This document shows, in pieces, positions 1 through 7,204 of a DNA stretch of 7,204 nucleotides. Below the pieces are notes generated by a model, which saw nothing but the letters and a program-made list of their open reading frames with translations, was not told where the DNA came from and did not search any database. Every line of letters begins with the position of its first letter. Position 1 is the first letter of the stretch. Source of the DNA: JBAYVY01 sp041674345 (GTDB lineage: Bacteria; Planctomycetota; Phycisphaerae; Phycisphaerales; Zrk34); contig JBAYVY010000187.1 in NCBI GenBank assembly GCA_041674345.1, forward strand, positions 1 to 7,204, read 5' to 3'. The translations under genes were made by a program, and so were the position numbers.

Positions 1-66
1 GCGAGTGGGGGGGGGGGGGGGGCCGTCGGGGGGGGGGGGTGGGCCGGGGGGGGCGGGGGGGGGGGG
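1..66. repeat. G/C homopolymer low-complexity tract
   Basis: On the plus strand this stretch is almost pure G, with runs of 16 (7-22), 12 (28-39), 8 (46-53) and 12 (55-66) interrupted by short CC, TC or T. On the minus strand it reads in frame as mostly proline with a few Ala, Thr, His and Leu, extending the C-terminus of the secreted protein. Such runs are prone to length change by slippage and to sequencing or assembly error, so base counts here are doubtful. The plus strand could also form G-quadruplexes. Confidence 0.8.
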
Positions 67-1673
67 ACGGGAGCGAAGGGTGGGGGGAGTGTGGAGACGG
101 AGGTGATGCGTTCGGCGTTCTTTGCGCGGAGGGTGCAGAGGGGGTCGCCGCAGACCATGAGTTTCCAGGGCTTGTACATCGGATGGGGGGGGAGGATTTG
201 TCGAGCGGCGAAGGCGAGGGGGTTGTTGGTGATGGCGCGTTCAGCGAGGAAAGTGGGTTCTGTGAAAGCGGGGAGGTAGGGTTCGCTGATGGAGCCGAAG
301 TACCAGTAGCACCCGCCGATCATGGCGCGACCGGCGAGGGTGTCGGTGTTTTCGGGACTGGAGGCCGAGCCGGAGTGGATGGTGTGGATGATGGAGGCAT
401 GACCGAGGGGCATGTCATCAGGCCGGCCGGCCCCGCCGCGCAGGTCCATGTAGAACGCCCCACCGGAGGAGTTGAGCCAGATCATATCGAAGCCGGCACC
501 GGTGCGTGTGAGTTTGCGGAACATGGCGGCGGTGACATCCTGGCCGGCGGTTCGGGTGACGGCATAGCGAGTGGCGAGGATTTTCTCGGCGTCTTGTTGC
601 TGGTATCCGACGAAGTCGCCGCCGCGGTTGGAATAGTCGTCGAAGAGCAGGGCGTTTTGGGGTTGAAGGAAGAGGGAGGACATGGCGGCGTAGAGGGATT
701 GTGTTTGATCGCCCATGAGTCGTCCGCAGACGGCGAGGCGCAGGCCGTTGGCGGCTCGTCCGAGCAGGTCATCGCAGGCGAAGACGCCGGGCTGTTTTTC
801 GATGGTGTAACGAAGGGGCAGTTCGGCGGCGAGGGTGAGGCCGGACCATTGGGCGAGGGTGAGGGCACCGAACTTTTGGGCGGCTTCCATGAGGGTCTGG
901 TTGATGGGACCGAGCTGGGGGACGGTGATGGTCTGATTGAATTTGAGGTCGGTGTGGAAGATGAGGATGGGCTGATCGCGTCCTTTGGCCAGTGCGTAAC
1001 CGGCGGCGGCGGTGGGGGAGGCGGGGTCGATGACGACCATGCCGGCGGGCGGGGGGGTGGTTTTATGATCGCGTTCGTCGAAGGGTTTGTTGTGGGAAGC
1101 GATGAGGGATTGGAGAATATCAACGGAAGAACCCGAGGCGGCGCTCGCCCCCGGAAAGGACTTGCTCTGCCTCGGCTTGGACCATCGGACGATTTGTTTG
1201 GGGTTGAAGGCGCGGGCGAACATCGGGGCGTACCAGCCATCGTCGATCAGGACGGGGAAGCAGGTGGAGTCGGTCCAGTCATTGAGGGCGGCGTAAAAAC
1301 TTTCGGCGTCGGGCACGAGGACGAGGGTATCGACGACCTGTCGATTGAGCCATTTGGACTGGCGTTGCGCGAAGGTGCCGTTGATCTGGAAGAAGAGGAT
1401 TTGGGCCATGTATCCGGTGATGTCTTTGTCGTTGCGTTGGAGGATGGCCTGGAGATCGGTGGCGGCCTGGTCGATGCGTCCGGCGCGCATGGCCTGCATG
1501 GCCTGGTTGAAGAGGACGACTTGCGGGGGCGGCTCGCCGGGTTGGTTGGGTTGGCCGGGTTGATTGGGCGTGAGAAGGGGCGGGGCGGGGTTGGGAGGCG
1601 CGTCCTGCGCGGCGACGATGGAGGGCGCAGCCAAAACAGTAGCCAGCAGGGCGATAAGCGGGAGGCGGATCAT
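1..1673 (-). CDS. Secreted protein of unknown function, proline-rich C-terminus, 3' end off the window
   Basis: I do not recognise this gene by name. The minus-strand frame stays open from ATG at 1673 to the window edge (at least 557 codons), so the C-terminus is missing. The start is supported by GGAG (plus 1681-1684) seven bases upstream and by an immediate signal peptide: hydrophobic residues 4-20, then VAA before Q23, suggesting cleavage after A22 and export. A Pro/Gln/Asn-rich linker (about 25-50) precedes a helix pair resembling one TPR unit (about 52-82). The middle and C-terminal part is a mixed alpha/beta globular region with LNSSGG (400-405), a histidine cluster (H425, H430, H433), GGCYWYFG (453-460) and GDPLC (509-513). 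A GDP-containing ending after a glycine-rich segment recalls caspase/gingipain-like (C25) folds, but I see no convincing catalytic His-Cys pair, so protease activity is speculation. From about residue 530 the chain is nearly all proline. The long plus-strand frame opposite is its antisense shadow. Confidence 0.8.
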   Translation of the reverse strand, partial: MIRLPLIALLATVLAAPSIVAAQDAPPNPAPPLLTPNQPGQPNQPGEPPPQVVLFNQAMQAMRAGRIDQAATDLQAILQRNDKDITGYMAQILFFQINGTFAQRQSKWLNRQVVDTLVLVPDAESFYAALNDWTDSTCFPVLIDDGWYAPMFARAFNPKQIVRWSKPRQSKSFPGASAASGSSVDILQSLIASHNKPFDERDHKTTPPPAGMVVIDPASPTAAAGYALAKGRDQPILIFHTDLKFNQTITVPQLGPINQTLMEAAQKFGALTLAQWSGLTLAAELPLRYTIEKQPGVFACDDLLGRAANGLRLAVCGRLMGDQTQSLYAAMSSLFLQPQNALLFDDYSNRGGDFVGYQQQDAEKILATRYAVTRTAGQDVTAAMFRKLTRTGAGFDMIWLNSSGGAFYMDLRGGAGRPDDMPLGHASIIHTIHSGSASSPENTDTLAGRAMIGGCYWYFGSISEPYLPAFTEPTFLAERAITNNPLAFAARQILPPHPMYKPWKLMVCGDPLCTLRAKNAERITSVSTLPPPFAPVPPPPPPPAHPPPPTAPPPPPL

Positions 1674-1734
1674 CAGGCGGCTCCAGAGAAAAAAATCGAA
1701 GGAAGAGGCGAAAAAACGTTTGGCGTCCGGGACA

Positions 1735-1743
1735 GTTATATCA
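1735..1743 (-). promoter_or_regulatory. Possible extended -10 promoter for the secreted-protein gene
   Basis: The minus strand reads TGATATAAC, that is, TG-N followed by TATAAC (5 of 6 to the TATAAT consensus). This is an extended -10 element, which needs little -35; no good -35 is visible. It would give a leader of roughly 55 bases before the ATG at 1673. The motif match is seen; promoter function is inferred. Confidence 0.35.
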
Positions 1744-1798
1744 GAAGTTTCAGGTAGGTTCAGAGTCAGGACGGGATTTTCGCACAAGGGGAACAGCG

Positions 1799-1984
1799 AT
1801 GGTCAGGCAAAGTGTCGGTTTGATTTCGGTGATCGGCCTGGTCGCGGCGACGATGGCGTTGTTGCTGTGGCCGGGCGCGGGATTGATTCACAGCGGACCG
1901 GCGGCACTGATCGGCGCGGGCCTGCTGGCCGGGGCGCTGATGAAATACGTCGGGAAATATCCGCGGCTAGGAAGCCGCGGCTGA
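1799..1984 (+). CDS. Small two-helix membrane protein, hypothetical
   Basis: This 61-residue frame is not a family I recognise. ATG at 1799 is preceded by AAGGGG about seven bases upstream, a usable Shine-Dalgarno. Residues about 6-27 and 32-51 are two hydrophobic segments separated by a short loop with Pro, Gly and His, giving a predicted hairpin membrane protein. A short basic tail follows (KYVGKYPRLGSRG). Third codon positions are mostly G or C, as in korA, which favours real coding. The last seven codons are encoded by a perfect hairpin (1961-1980) and the stop follows at once. It diverges from the secreted-protein gene and sits some 300 bp upstream of korA in the same direction. A chance open frame cannot be excluded. 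Confidence 0.5.
   Translation: MVRQSVGLISVIGLVAATMALLLWPGAGLIHSGPAALIGAGLLAGALMKYVGKYPRLGSRG
1961..1980. other. Perfect 8-bp hairpin at the 3' end of the small membrane gene
   Basis: CCGCGGCT (1961-1968) and AGCCGCGG (1973-1980) are exact reverse complements around the loop AGGA. The stop codon TGA begins two bases later. There is no T-run, so this is not a classical intrinsic terminator; it may stabilise the mRNA end or be a member of a dispersed palindromic repeat family. Confidence 0.7.
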
Positions 1985-1990
1985 TAAAGC

Positions 1991-2011
1991 CAGTCCCCAG
2001 TCCCTATACCC
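1991..2011. repeat. Heptamer tandem array, unit CAGTCCC
   Basis: Two exact copies of CAGTCCC (1991-1997, 1998-2004) are followed by a degenerate third, TATACCC (2005-2011). The period is 7 bp. It lies just after the stop codon of the small membrane gene, outside coding sequence, and is the first of several 7-bp arrays with different units in this window. Confidence 0.55.
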
Positions 2012-2032
2012 TCTTTCGCCACCTGCGTTCGC

Positions 2033-2060
2033 AGCCCGGAGAACCCCTGTTCTCCGGGCT
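2033..2060. terminator. Strong 11-bp hairpin, probable transcript end upstream of korA
   Basis: AGCCCGGAGAA (2033-2043) pairs perfectly with TTCTCCGGGCT (2050-2060) around the loop CCCCTG. Flanking bases add C2032-G2061, a wobble and C2030-G2063. No U-tract follows on the plus strand, so intrinsic termination would be inefficient. It could still end or protect the small membrane gene transcript and insulate it from korA. Confidence 0.5.
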
Positions 2061-2073
2061 GTGTCATTGGGGA

Positions 2074-2149
2074 AGGAGACAGGAGACAGGAGAAATTATA
2101 TTCGGCGCGCCGTGGGTTCTTACTCCCTACTCCCTACTCCTGACTCCTG
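2074..2149. repeat. Pair of heptamer arrays in inverted orientation
   Basis: The left arm has three 7-bp units AGGAGAC, AGGAGAC, AGGAGAA (2074-2094). The right arm has four units TACTCCC, TACTCCC, TACTCCT, GACTCCT (2121-2148). The arms are partly complementary: CAGGAGACAGGAG (2080-2092) matches the reverse complement of CTCCTGACTCCTG (2137-2149) at 12 of 13 positions, so a long imperfect stem can form. The loop contains the 8-bp palindrome GGCGCGCC (2104-2111). Nothing in this stretch looks coding. Confidence 0.65.
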
Positions 2150-2180
2150 AAAAATGTCGGATATCGGGGTATCAAAAAGA

Positions 2181-2210
2181 CTGGCTTATTCCGCGGGATG
2201 TTTCTACAAT
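2181..2210 (+). promoter_or_regulatory. Possible korA promoter
   Basis: TACAAT (2205-2210) matches the -10 consensus at 5 of 6. Eighteen bases upstream, CTGGCT (2181-2186) is only a 3 of 6 match to TTGACA. This would start transcription near 2217 and give a leader of about 75 bases before the korA ATG at 2292. It is the best sigma-70-like match I saw in the spacer after the repeats, but the -35 is weak. Confidence 0.35.
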
Positions 2211-2291
2211 ACCTCGCTGTAAAAGGGAGCCGTGCGGGCGGTTTGGGTAGGTCTGGAACGCCGGCATGCTCGAAAATCTGGAGAATTCGCG

Positions 2292-4223
<1,932 letters not shown>

Positions 4224-4224
4224 T

Positions 4225-4287
4225 GGATTGGGGATTGCGGATTGAGGCCGCGATCTGAAAATCCGCAATCCGAAATCCGCAATCCGA
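4225..4287. repeat. Inverted heptamer arrays forming a hairpin between korA and korB
   Basis: Starting two bases after the korA stop are three units GGATTGG, GGATTGC, GGATTGA (4225-4245). After 14 bases come four units AATCCGC, AATCCGA, AATCCGC, AATCCGA (4260-4287). GGATTGCGGATT (4232-4243) is perfectly complementary to AATCCGCAATCC, which occurs twice (4260-4271 and 4274-4285). A 12-bp stem with a 16-base loop can therefore form in two registers. korB's weak Shine-Dalgarno AAAGG (4293-4297) begins six bases after the array. The structure could affect korB translation or mRNA processing; this is inference. Confidence 0.8.
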
Positions 4288-4305
4288 AATACAAAGGTTT
4301 TCCCA

Positions 4306-5322
4306 ATGCCCGTCACCAACACGTCGTTACAAGTTCTGACCCCCAAGGATTTCGCAAGCGATCAGGATGTCCGCTGGTGTCCGGGTTGCGGGGATTACGC
4401 GATCCTCAACGCCGTGCGCAAGGCGTGCGCCAAGATCGGCACGGCCAAACACAACACGGTGTTCATCAGCGGCATCGGTTGTTCCAGCCGGTTCCCGTAC
4501 TACATGGACACCTACGGCTTCCACACGATCCACGGCCGCGCGCCCGCCATCGCCACCGGATTGAAAGTCGCCAACCCCGACCTCGATGTCTGGGTCGTCA
4601 CCGGCGACGGCGACGGTCTGTCCATCGGCGGCAATCACCTGGTCCATCTGCTGCGTCGAAACGTCCGGCTCAAAGTCATGCTGTTCAACAACCGCATCTA
4701 CGGGCTGACCAAAGGCCAGTATTCGCCGACCAGCGAGGAAGGCAAAAAAACCAAGTCCAGCCCCGCCGGTTCCATCGACATGCCGCTACGACCGATCAGC
4801 GTGGCGCTGGCGTCCGAGGCGAGTTTCGTCGCCCGCGCGCTGGATGTCGATAAGCGGCTGCCCGACGTGCTCGAAGCCGCCGCACATCACAAGGGCACCG
4901 CGTTCGTCGAAATCTACCAGGATTGCAACGTCTTCAATCACAAAGCATTTGAATACGCCACCGACAAGGATTCCAGGGAAGACAACACGATCTGGCTGGA
5001 ACACGGCAAGCCGATGATCTTCGGCAAAAACCGCGACAAGGGCATCCGGCTCCACGGCCACAAACCCGAAGTCGTCGAACTGGGCAAGGGCATCACCGAA
5101 GACGATCTGCTGTTCCATGATGTGCATGACGAAGCGCACGGCTTCATGCTCAGCCGGATGCGATACCCCAAGTTCCCCGAACCGATGGGCGTCTTCTATC
5201 AGATTGATGATGAATGCTACGAGGACATGGTCGTCGCGCAGGTGCAGGCCGCGATCAAACAACGCGGCGCCGGCGACCTGGCCGCCCTGTTCAACGAAGG
5301 CGACACCTACGAAATCAAATGA
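4306..5322 (+). CDS. korB: 2-oxoacid:ferredoxin oxidoreductase, beta subunit (KorB, thiamine diphosphate binding)
   Basis: This is the partner of KorA and holds the thiamine diphosphate cofactor. The 338 residues match the usual beta-subunit length. WCPGCGD (24-30) is the conserved cysteine motif at the N-terminus. GIGCSSR (56-62) and HGRAPAIATG (76-85) follow. GDGDG (100-104) with NNRIYGLTKGQYSPTS (128-143) is the Mg-diphosphate binding motif. The C-terminal beta-subunit extension (about 190-320) includes YQDCNVFNHKAFE. No ferredoxin-type CxxCxxC series is present, as expected for the two-subunit KorAB class. ATG at 4306 is preceded by AAAGG with eight bases between, and the reading begins about 20 residues before the first conserved motif, as in relatives. 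It is co-directional with korA and presumably co-transcribed. The stop codon overlaps the start of a heptamer array, and a strong terminator follows about 60 bp later. Confidence 0.95.
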   Translation: MPVTNTSLQVLTPKDFASDQDVRWCPGCGDYAILNAVRKACAKIGTAKHNTVFISGIGCSSRFPYYMDTYGFHTIHGRAPAIATGLKVANPDLDVWVVTGDGDGLSIGGNHLVHLLRRNVRLKVMLFNNRIYGLTKGQYSPTSEEGKKTKSSPAGSIDMPLRPISVALASEASFVARALDVDKRLPDVLEAAAHHKGTAFVEIYQDCNVFNHKAFEYATDKDSREDNTIWLEHGKPMIFGKNRDKGIRLHGHKPEVVELGKGITEDDLLFHDVHDEAHGFMLSRMRYPKFPEPMGVFYQIDDECYEDMVVAQVQAAIKQRGAGDLAALFNEGDTYEIK

Positions 5323-5341
5323 GCAGCGAGCAGCGAGCAGC
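5321..5341. repeat. Heptamer tandem array, unit GAGCAGC, overlapping the korB stop
   Basis: Three exact copies of GAGCAGC (5321-5327, 5328-5334, 5335-5341) start with the last two bases of the korB TGA stop codon and continue into the spacer. The period is again 7 bp. Confidence 0.75.
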
Positions 5342-5357
5342 GATGTTTTTAGCGGGT

Positions 5358-5370
5358 GGCACGAAGTGCC
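5358..5370. other. Small hairpin GGCAC-GAA-GTGCC
   Basis: A 5-bp GC-rich perfect stem with a three-base loop lies between the GAGCAGC array and the korB terminator. Directly after it, CCTCTT (5371-5376) can pair with AAGAGG (5385-5390), part of the terminator's left arm, giving a competing fold. Confidence 0.5.
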
Positions 5371-5383
5371 CCTCTTCCAAATG

Positions 5384-5414
5384 AAAGAGGAAGGCCGTGA
5401 CGGCCTTCCTCTTT
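5384..5414. terminator. korB intrinsic terminator, probably bidirectional
   Basis: AAAGAGGAAGGCCG (5384-5397) pairs perfectly with CGGCCTTCCTCTTT (5401-5414) around the loop TGA, a 14-bp stem with A's on one side and T's on the other. It lies 61 bases after the korB stop. The same element read on the minus strand also ends in TTT, so it could end ricT transcripts arriving from the right, which have no better terminator closer to their stop. Confidence 0.8.
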
Positions 5415-5432
5415 GCCATGATCCGAGCACAA

Positions 5433-5474
5433 TGTCGTTAGGGGTCGGGGGGGGTCGGGTTGTAGTAAACGACA
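5433..5474. other. Inverted repeat enclosing a G-quadruplex-like motif
   Basis: TGTCGTT (5433-5439) and AACGACA (5468-5474) are exact reverse complements. The 28-base loop contains G-runs of 4, 8 and 3 separated by TC (5441-5459), enough for four tracts of three G's. The sequence pattern is seen; that it folds is inferred. It sits between convergent korB and ricT. Confidence 0.4.
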
Positions 5475-5627
5475 CGGCGTTCGGAGTCACTTCAATTCCA
5501 CGCGGGCAATACTTTTTCACGTCTTGCCCTTTACGACATTAATAATATCGACCACACGGTCAATGTTTCTTAACCCCCAAAGTGACAACAGTATGGCATA
5601 CTTGCCAACGCCGGTGTTTAACTACTG
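5475..5627. other. Lower-GC spacer between convergent korB and ricT, no gene seen
   Basis: This spacer has lower GC than the surrounding genes and no plausible open frame. It holds weak inverted repeats: GGGCAA (5504-5509) with TTGCCC (5524-5529); AGTAT-GGC-ATACT (5590-5602); and AACAGTA (5587-5593) with TACTGTT (5623-5629), the last reaching into the ricT stop. None has a clear T-run. I see no convincing promoter or RNA gene. Confidence 0.4.
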
Positions 5628-7064
5628 TTAACCTCCATTAATGGTGTCTTTCGGGCCTGTTCCATGCTCCGTTACCGGGGGCGTGTTCCCCGAATCGGCG
5701 GGGGGTTGTTCCGATGCGCCGCGCCGACGCCGACGACGGCGCTTGCGACGACGCTTCGCCCCGCCCGGTTCGCCGTCACCCGCATCACCTTCAGCATGAC
5801 CCGTTTTACTGTCGGGCACACTTCCGGGGCCACTTCCTGGCACACTTCCGGGCACACTTCCGGGCACACTTCCGGGGCCACTTCCGGGCACACTTCCGGG
5901 GGCGGGGGTGTCCTGCTCCGTCATCGCATCATCATCGCCGGTTTCGCTTATCGCCGGCTCGTCGGGCAGTTCGCCGGACGCTTCGCCTTCACGCGATTCG
6001 ATCTCGTTGCTTCGCAGCGGCTGGCCCGGTTGCGGCCTCCTTCGCTGCTCCCGGCTCTCCCGCCTCGCGTCCCGTTCCTCACGTTCAATCGCCCGATCCT
6101 CCACCAGCTGCGCCATCTCACGTTCCTGATCCCGTGTCAGCCGCTCGATGTTCTCCACCGGATACGCGTTCCGTTCGCCCCGGTCCGCCAGTTCCACCAG
6201 CACCAGTTGCGTCAATATCTGCGTGTTCAGCACCGTGCCCGGCCCATCCGGCGTCATCACCTTGCTGTTGCGCGGCGGCAACCGCTTCCTCAATTCATCG
6301 TAGGTCGCTTCCTCATATCGCAAACAGCACATCAATCTTCCGCATCGACCGCTGATCTTCGTCGGGTCCAGCGTGGCCTTCTGAATCTTCGCGTTCTTCA
6401 TCGACACCGGCTTGAGTACCTTCAAAAACTGCTTGCAGCAACACTGCTGCCCGCACTTCTCGTAATCCGCCACGATCCGCGCCTCGTCCCTCGCCCCCAC
6501 CTGTCGCATCTCGATGCGCGTGTGCAGTTCCCCCGCCAGACGCTTGACCAGATCGCGGAAATCCACCCGGTTCTCGCTCATGAAGTAAAACACCACCCGC
6601 TCCCCGCCCAGCAGCGATTCCACATCCACCACCTTCATCGGCAGGTCCAGATCCCGCACGATCGCCCGGCCGACCCGCACATACTCCGGCCCATGCGAAT
6701 CCAGATGCGCCTGGTCCCGCACATCGTCCGGCGTGGCGATGCGAAGCACCTTGCCCTCGTCGGTGAACGGATACTGCTTGCCCCCCGACTGGTCGATGTA
6801 GTCCAGCAACTTCTGCCGCGAGATCGAATGCCCGCAACCGCTGTTGTTGCACACCGTCGTCAGCATCTCCGCCAGTTCCACACCCCGCGGCGTGCGAACC
6901 ACCATCTTCGTCCCGCAACCGGGTATCTCCGTCCCCTCATAACGAAACTCCCCGATCTGCTTCAGATACCCGTAACGCACCACCACCGTCTCCGGCGGCC
7001 TGAGCTTGGCGATCGCCTTCAATTCCTCTTCATCACGCAACAACGGCAAAGGTTGGATGGACAT
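5628..7064 (-). CDS. ricT: RicT/YaaT-like PSP1 domain protein with repeat linker and polybasic tail
   Basis: RicT of Bacillus subtilis (YaaT) is a subunit of the iron-sulfur RicAFT complex that stimulates RNase Y-dependent mRNA processing; the role here is inferred by family. Numbering from ATG at 7064 (478 residues), the PSP1 core is clear: LPMKVVDVESLLGGERVVFY (141-160), the NRVDFRDLVKRLA region (165-177), RIEMRQVGARDEARI (183-197), CGQQCCCKQFL (204-214) and DPTKISGRCGRLMCCLRYE (233-251). These cysteines fit the family's cluster ligands. Extra C50, C72, C77 and H79 lie in an N-terminal segment not obvious in YaaT. After about 310 comes a charged helix, then PGSV/PGSG tetrapeptide repeats (about 389-416) and a run of 11 Arg/Lys in 12 residues (437-448), suggesting nucleic acid contact. 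The start at 7064 has AGGAAG about 11 bases upstream; an in-frame ATG at 7100 adds 12 residues but lacks a good ribosome site. It is convergent with korB. Confidence 0.9.
   Translation of the reverse strand: MSIQPLPLLRDEEELKAIAKLRPPETVVVRYGYLKQIGEFRYEGTEIPGCGTKMVVRTPRGVELAEMLTTVCNNSGCGHSISRQKLLDYIDQSGGKQYPFTDEGKVLRIATPDDVRDQAHLDSHGPEYVRVGRAIVRDLDLPMKVVDVESLLGGERVVFYFMSENRVDFRDLVKRLAGELHTRIEMRQVGARDEARIVADYEKCGQQCCCKQFLKVLKPVSMKNAKIQKATLDPTKISGRCGRLMCCLRYEEATYDELRKRLPPRNSKVMTPDGPGTVLNTQILTQLVLVELADRGERNAYPVENIERLTRDQEREMAQLVEDRAIEREERDARRESREQRRRPQPGQPLRSNEIESREGEASGELPDEPAISETGDDDAMTEQDTPAPGSVPGSGPGSVPGSVPGSVPGSGPGSVPDSKTGHAEGDAGDGEPGGAKRRRKRRRRRRRGASEQPPADSGNTPPVTEHGTGPKDTINGG
5814..5897. 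repeat. 12-bp tandem repeat inside ricT, seven copies
   Basis: Seven contiguous 12-bp units, GGGCACACTTCC or close variants such as GGGGCCACTTCC (plus strand), span exactly 84 bp. On the minus strand each unit codes for four residues, giving PGSV or PGSG repeats. Because the unit is a multiple of 3, copy-number change keeps the ricT frame. This is likely a flexible linker between the PSP1 core and the basic tail. Confidence 0.85.
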
Positions 7065-7102
7065 GATCGTGTGTACTTCCTGCTGGTTAGCCCGGACCAT
7101 AA

Positions 7103-7125
7103 CCCCGTCGCAAAAACTTGCGGGG
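7103..7125 (-). other. Hairpin just upstream of the alternative ricT start
   Basis: CGCAA (7109-7113) and TTGCG (7118-7122) form a stem with a four-base loop. CCC (7104-7106) can extend it by pairing with GGG (7123-7125) across a two-base bulge. On the minus-strand transcript the G-run that would act as a weak ribosome site for the ATG at 7100 is thereby paired, which further favours the start at 7064. Confidence 0.45.
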
Positions 7126-7144
7126 ATAAACTTCCGGGGGTGTC

Positions 7145-7195
7145 GTCAGGCCGCGTTTTTTATGTTCCGGTGTCACGCCTGACCCGCGACACCGG
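7145..7195 (-). promoter_or_regulatory. Interleaved inverted repeats, possible pseudoknot in the ricT leader
   Basis: Two perfect inverted repeats interleave: GTCAGGC (7145-7151) with GCCTGAC (7177-7183), and CCGGTGTC (7167-7174) with GACACCGG (7188-7195). In the minus-strand RNA this is the order of an H-type pseudoknot with stems of 8 and 7 bp, a 4-base first loop, 2 bases between and a 15-base A-rich third loop. A second GACACC (minus strand, 7144-7139) could compete for the GGTGTC arm. The pairing is seen; a regulatory role is inferred. A dispersed palindromic repeat is the main alternative. Confidence 0.35.
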
Positions 7196-7204
7196 CTCCA
7201 CACA

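Noticed and set aside
39..1757. Long plus-strand open frame, 572 codons, very rich in Gly, Glu and Asp
   Set aside because: It is the antisense of the secreted-protein gene; the minus frame has a signal peptide, ribosome site and balanced composition, while this one has an extreme composition and no such signals.
4293..4305. Possible separate promoter for korB
   Set aside because: No -10/-35 pair with acceptable spacing is visible in the 82-bp spacer, which is mostly heptamer repeats; co-transcription with korA is simpler.
4786..5520. Minus-strand open frame beginning in the spacer and running into korB
   Set aside because: Two thirds are antisense to korB, the start has no ribosome site, and the N-terminal part crosses the terminator hairpin and G-rich loop.
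7087..7203. Minus-strand open frame entering from the right edge and ending 22 bases before the ricT ATG at 7064
   Set aside because: The spacing would suit an operon, but third-position GC is clearly lower than in the confirmed genes, the peptide has no recognisable motif, and the stretch is dominated by inverted repeats. The bases beyond 7204 would settle it.

Overview
The window is GC-rich bacterial chromosomal DNA. It carries four genes I consider real or probable: a secreted protein on the minus strand at the left, a small membrane protein, the korA-korB pair for 2-oxoacid:ferredoxin oxidoreductase, and a RicT/PSP1-family gene on the minus strand at the right. Host assignment is inference: high GC, a KorAB of the two-subunit type, a RicT with a long charged tail and a large secreted protein of no familiar family together suggest Planctomycetota (Phycisphaerae-like). 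No rRNA or marker gene confirms this.

Layout. Positions 1-1673 (minus) hold a signal-peptide protein that runs off the left edge through a C-rich, proline-coding tract. Its ATG, Shine-Dalgarno and a possible extended -10 lie in a 125-bp divergent spacer. The small two-helix membrane protein (1799-1984, plus) faces the other way and ends in a perfect hairpin. A gene-free stretch of about 300 bp follows (1985-2291), with heptamer repeat arrays, a strong 11-bp hairpin and a possible korA promoter. korA (2292-4223) and korB (4306-5322) form an operon, separated by 82 bp filled mostly with inverted heptamer repeats. After korB come another heptamer array and a strong 14-bp hairpin terminator (5384-5414). 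A lower-GC spacer follows up to the 3' end of ricT (5628-7064, minus). The last 140 bp are the ricT leader and contain interleaved inverted repeats.

How the genes work together. KorA and KorB form one enzyme that interconverts 2-oxoglutarate and succinyl-CoA (or a related 2-oxoacid and its acyl-CoA) with ferredoxin as electron carrier. KorA contributes the gamma and alpha domains and KorB the thiamine-diphosphate site. RicT is convergent with korB and not obviously linked to it in function; its relatives modulate RNA processing.

Most notable signal: every spacer around korA and korB carries short tandem arrays with a period of exactly 7 bp but different unit sequences. Two of these sets are arranged as inverted pairs able to form hairpins, one of them between korA and korB. 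I found no CRISPR array, tRNA, rRNA, insertion sequence or recognisable defence system.
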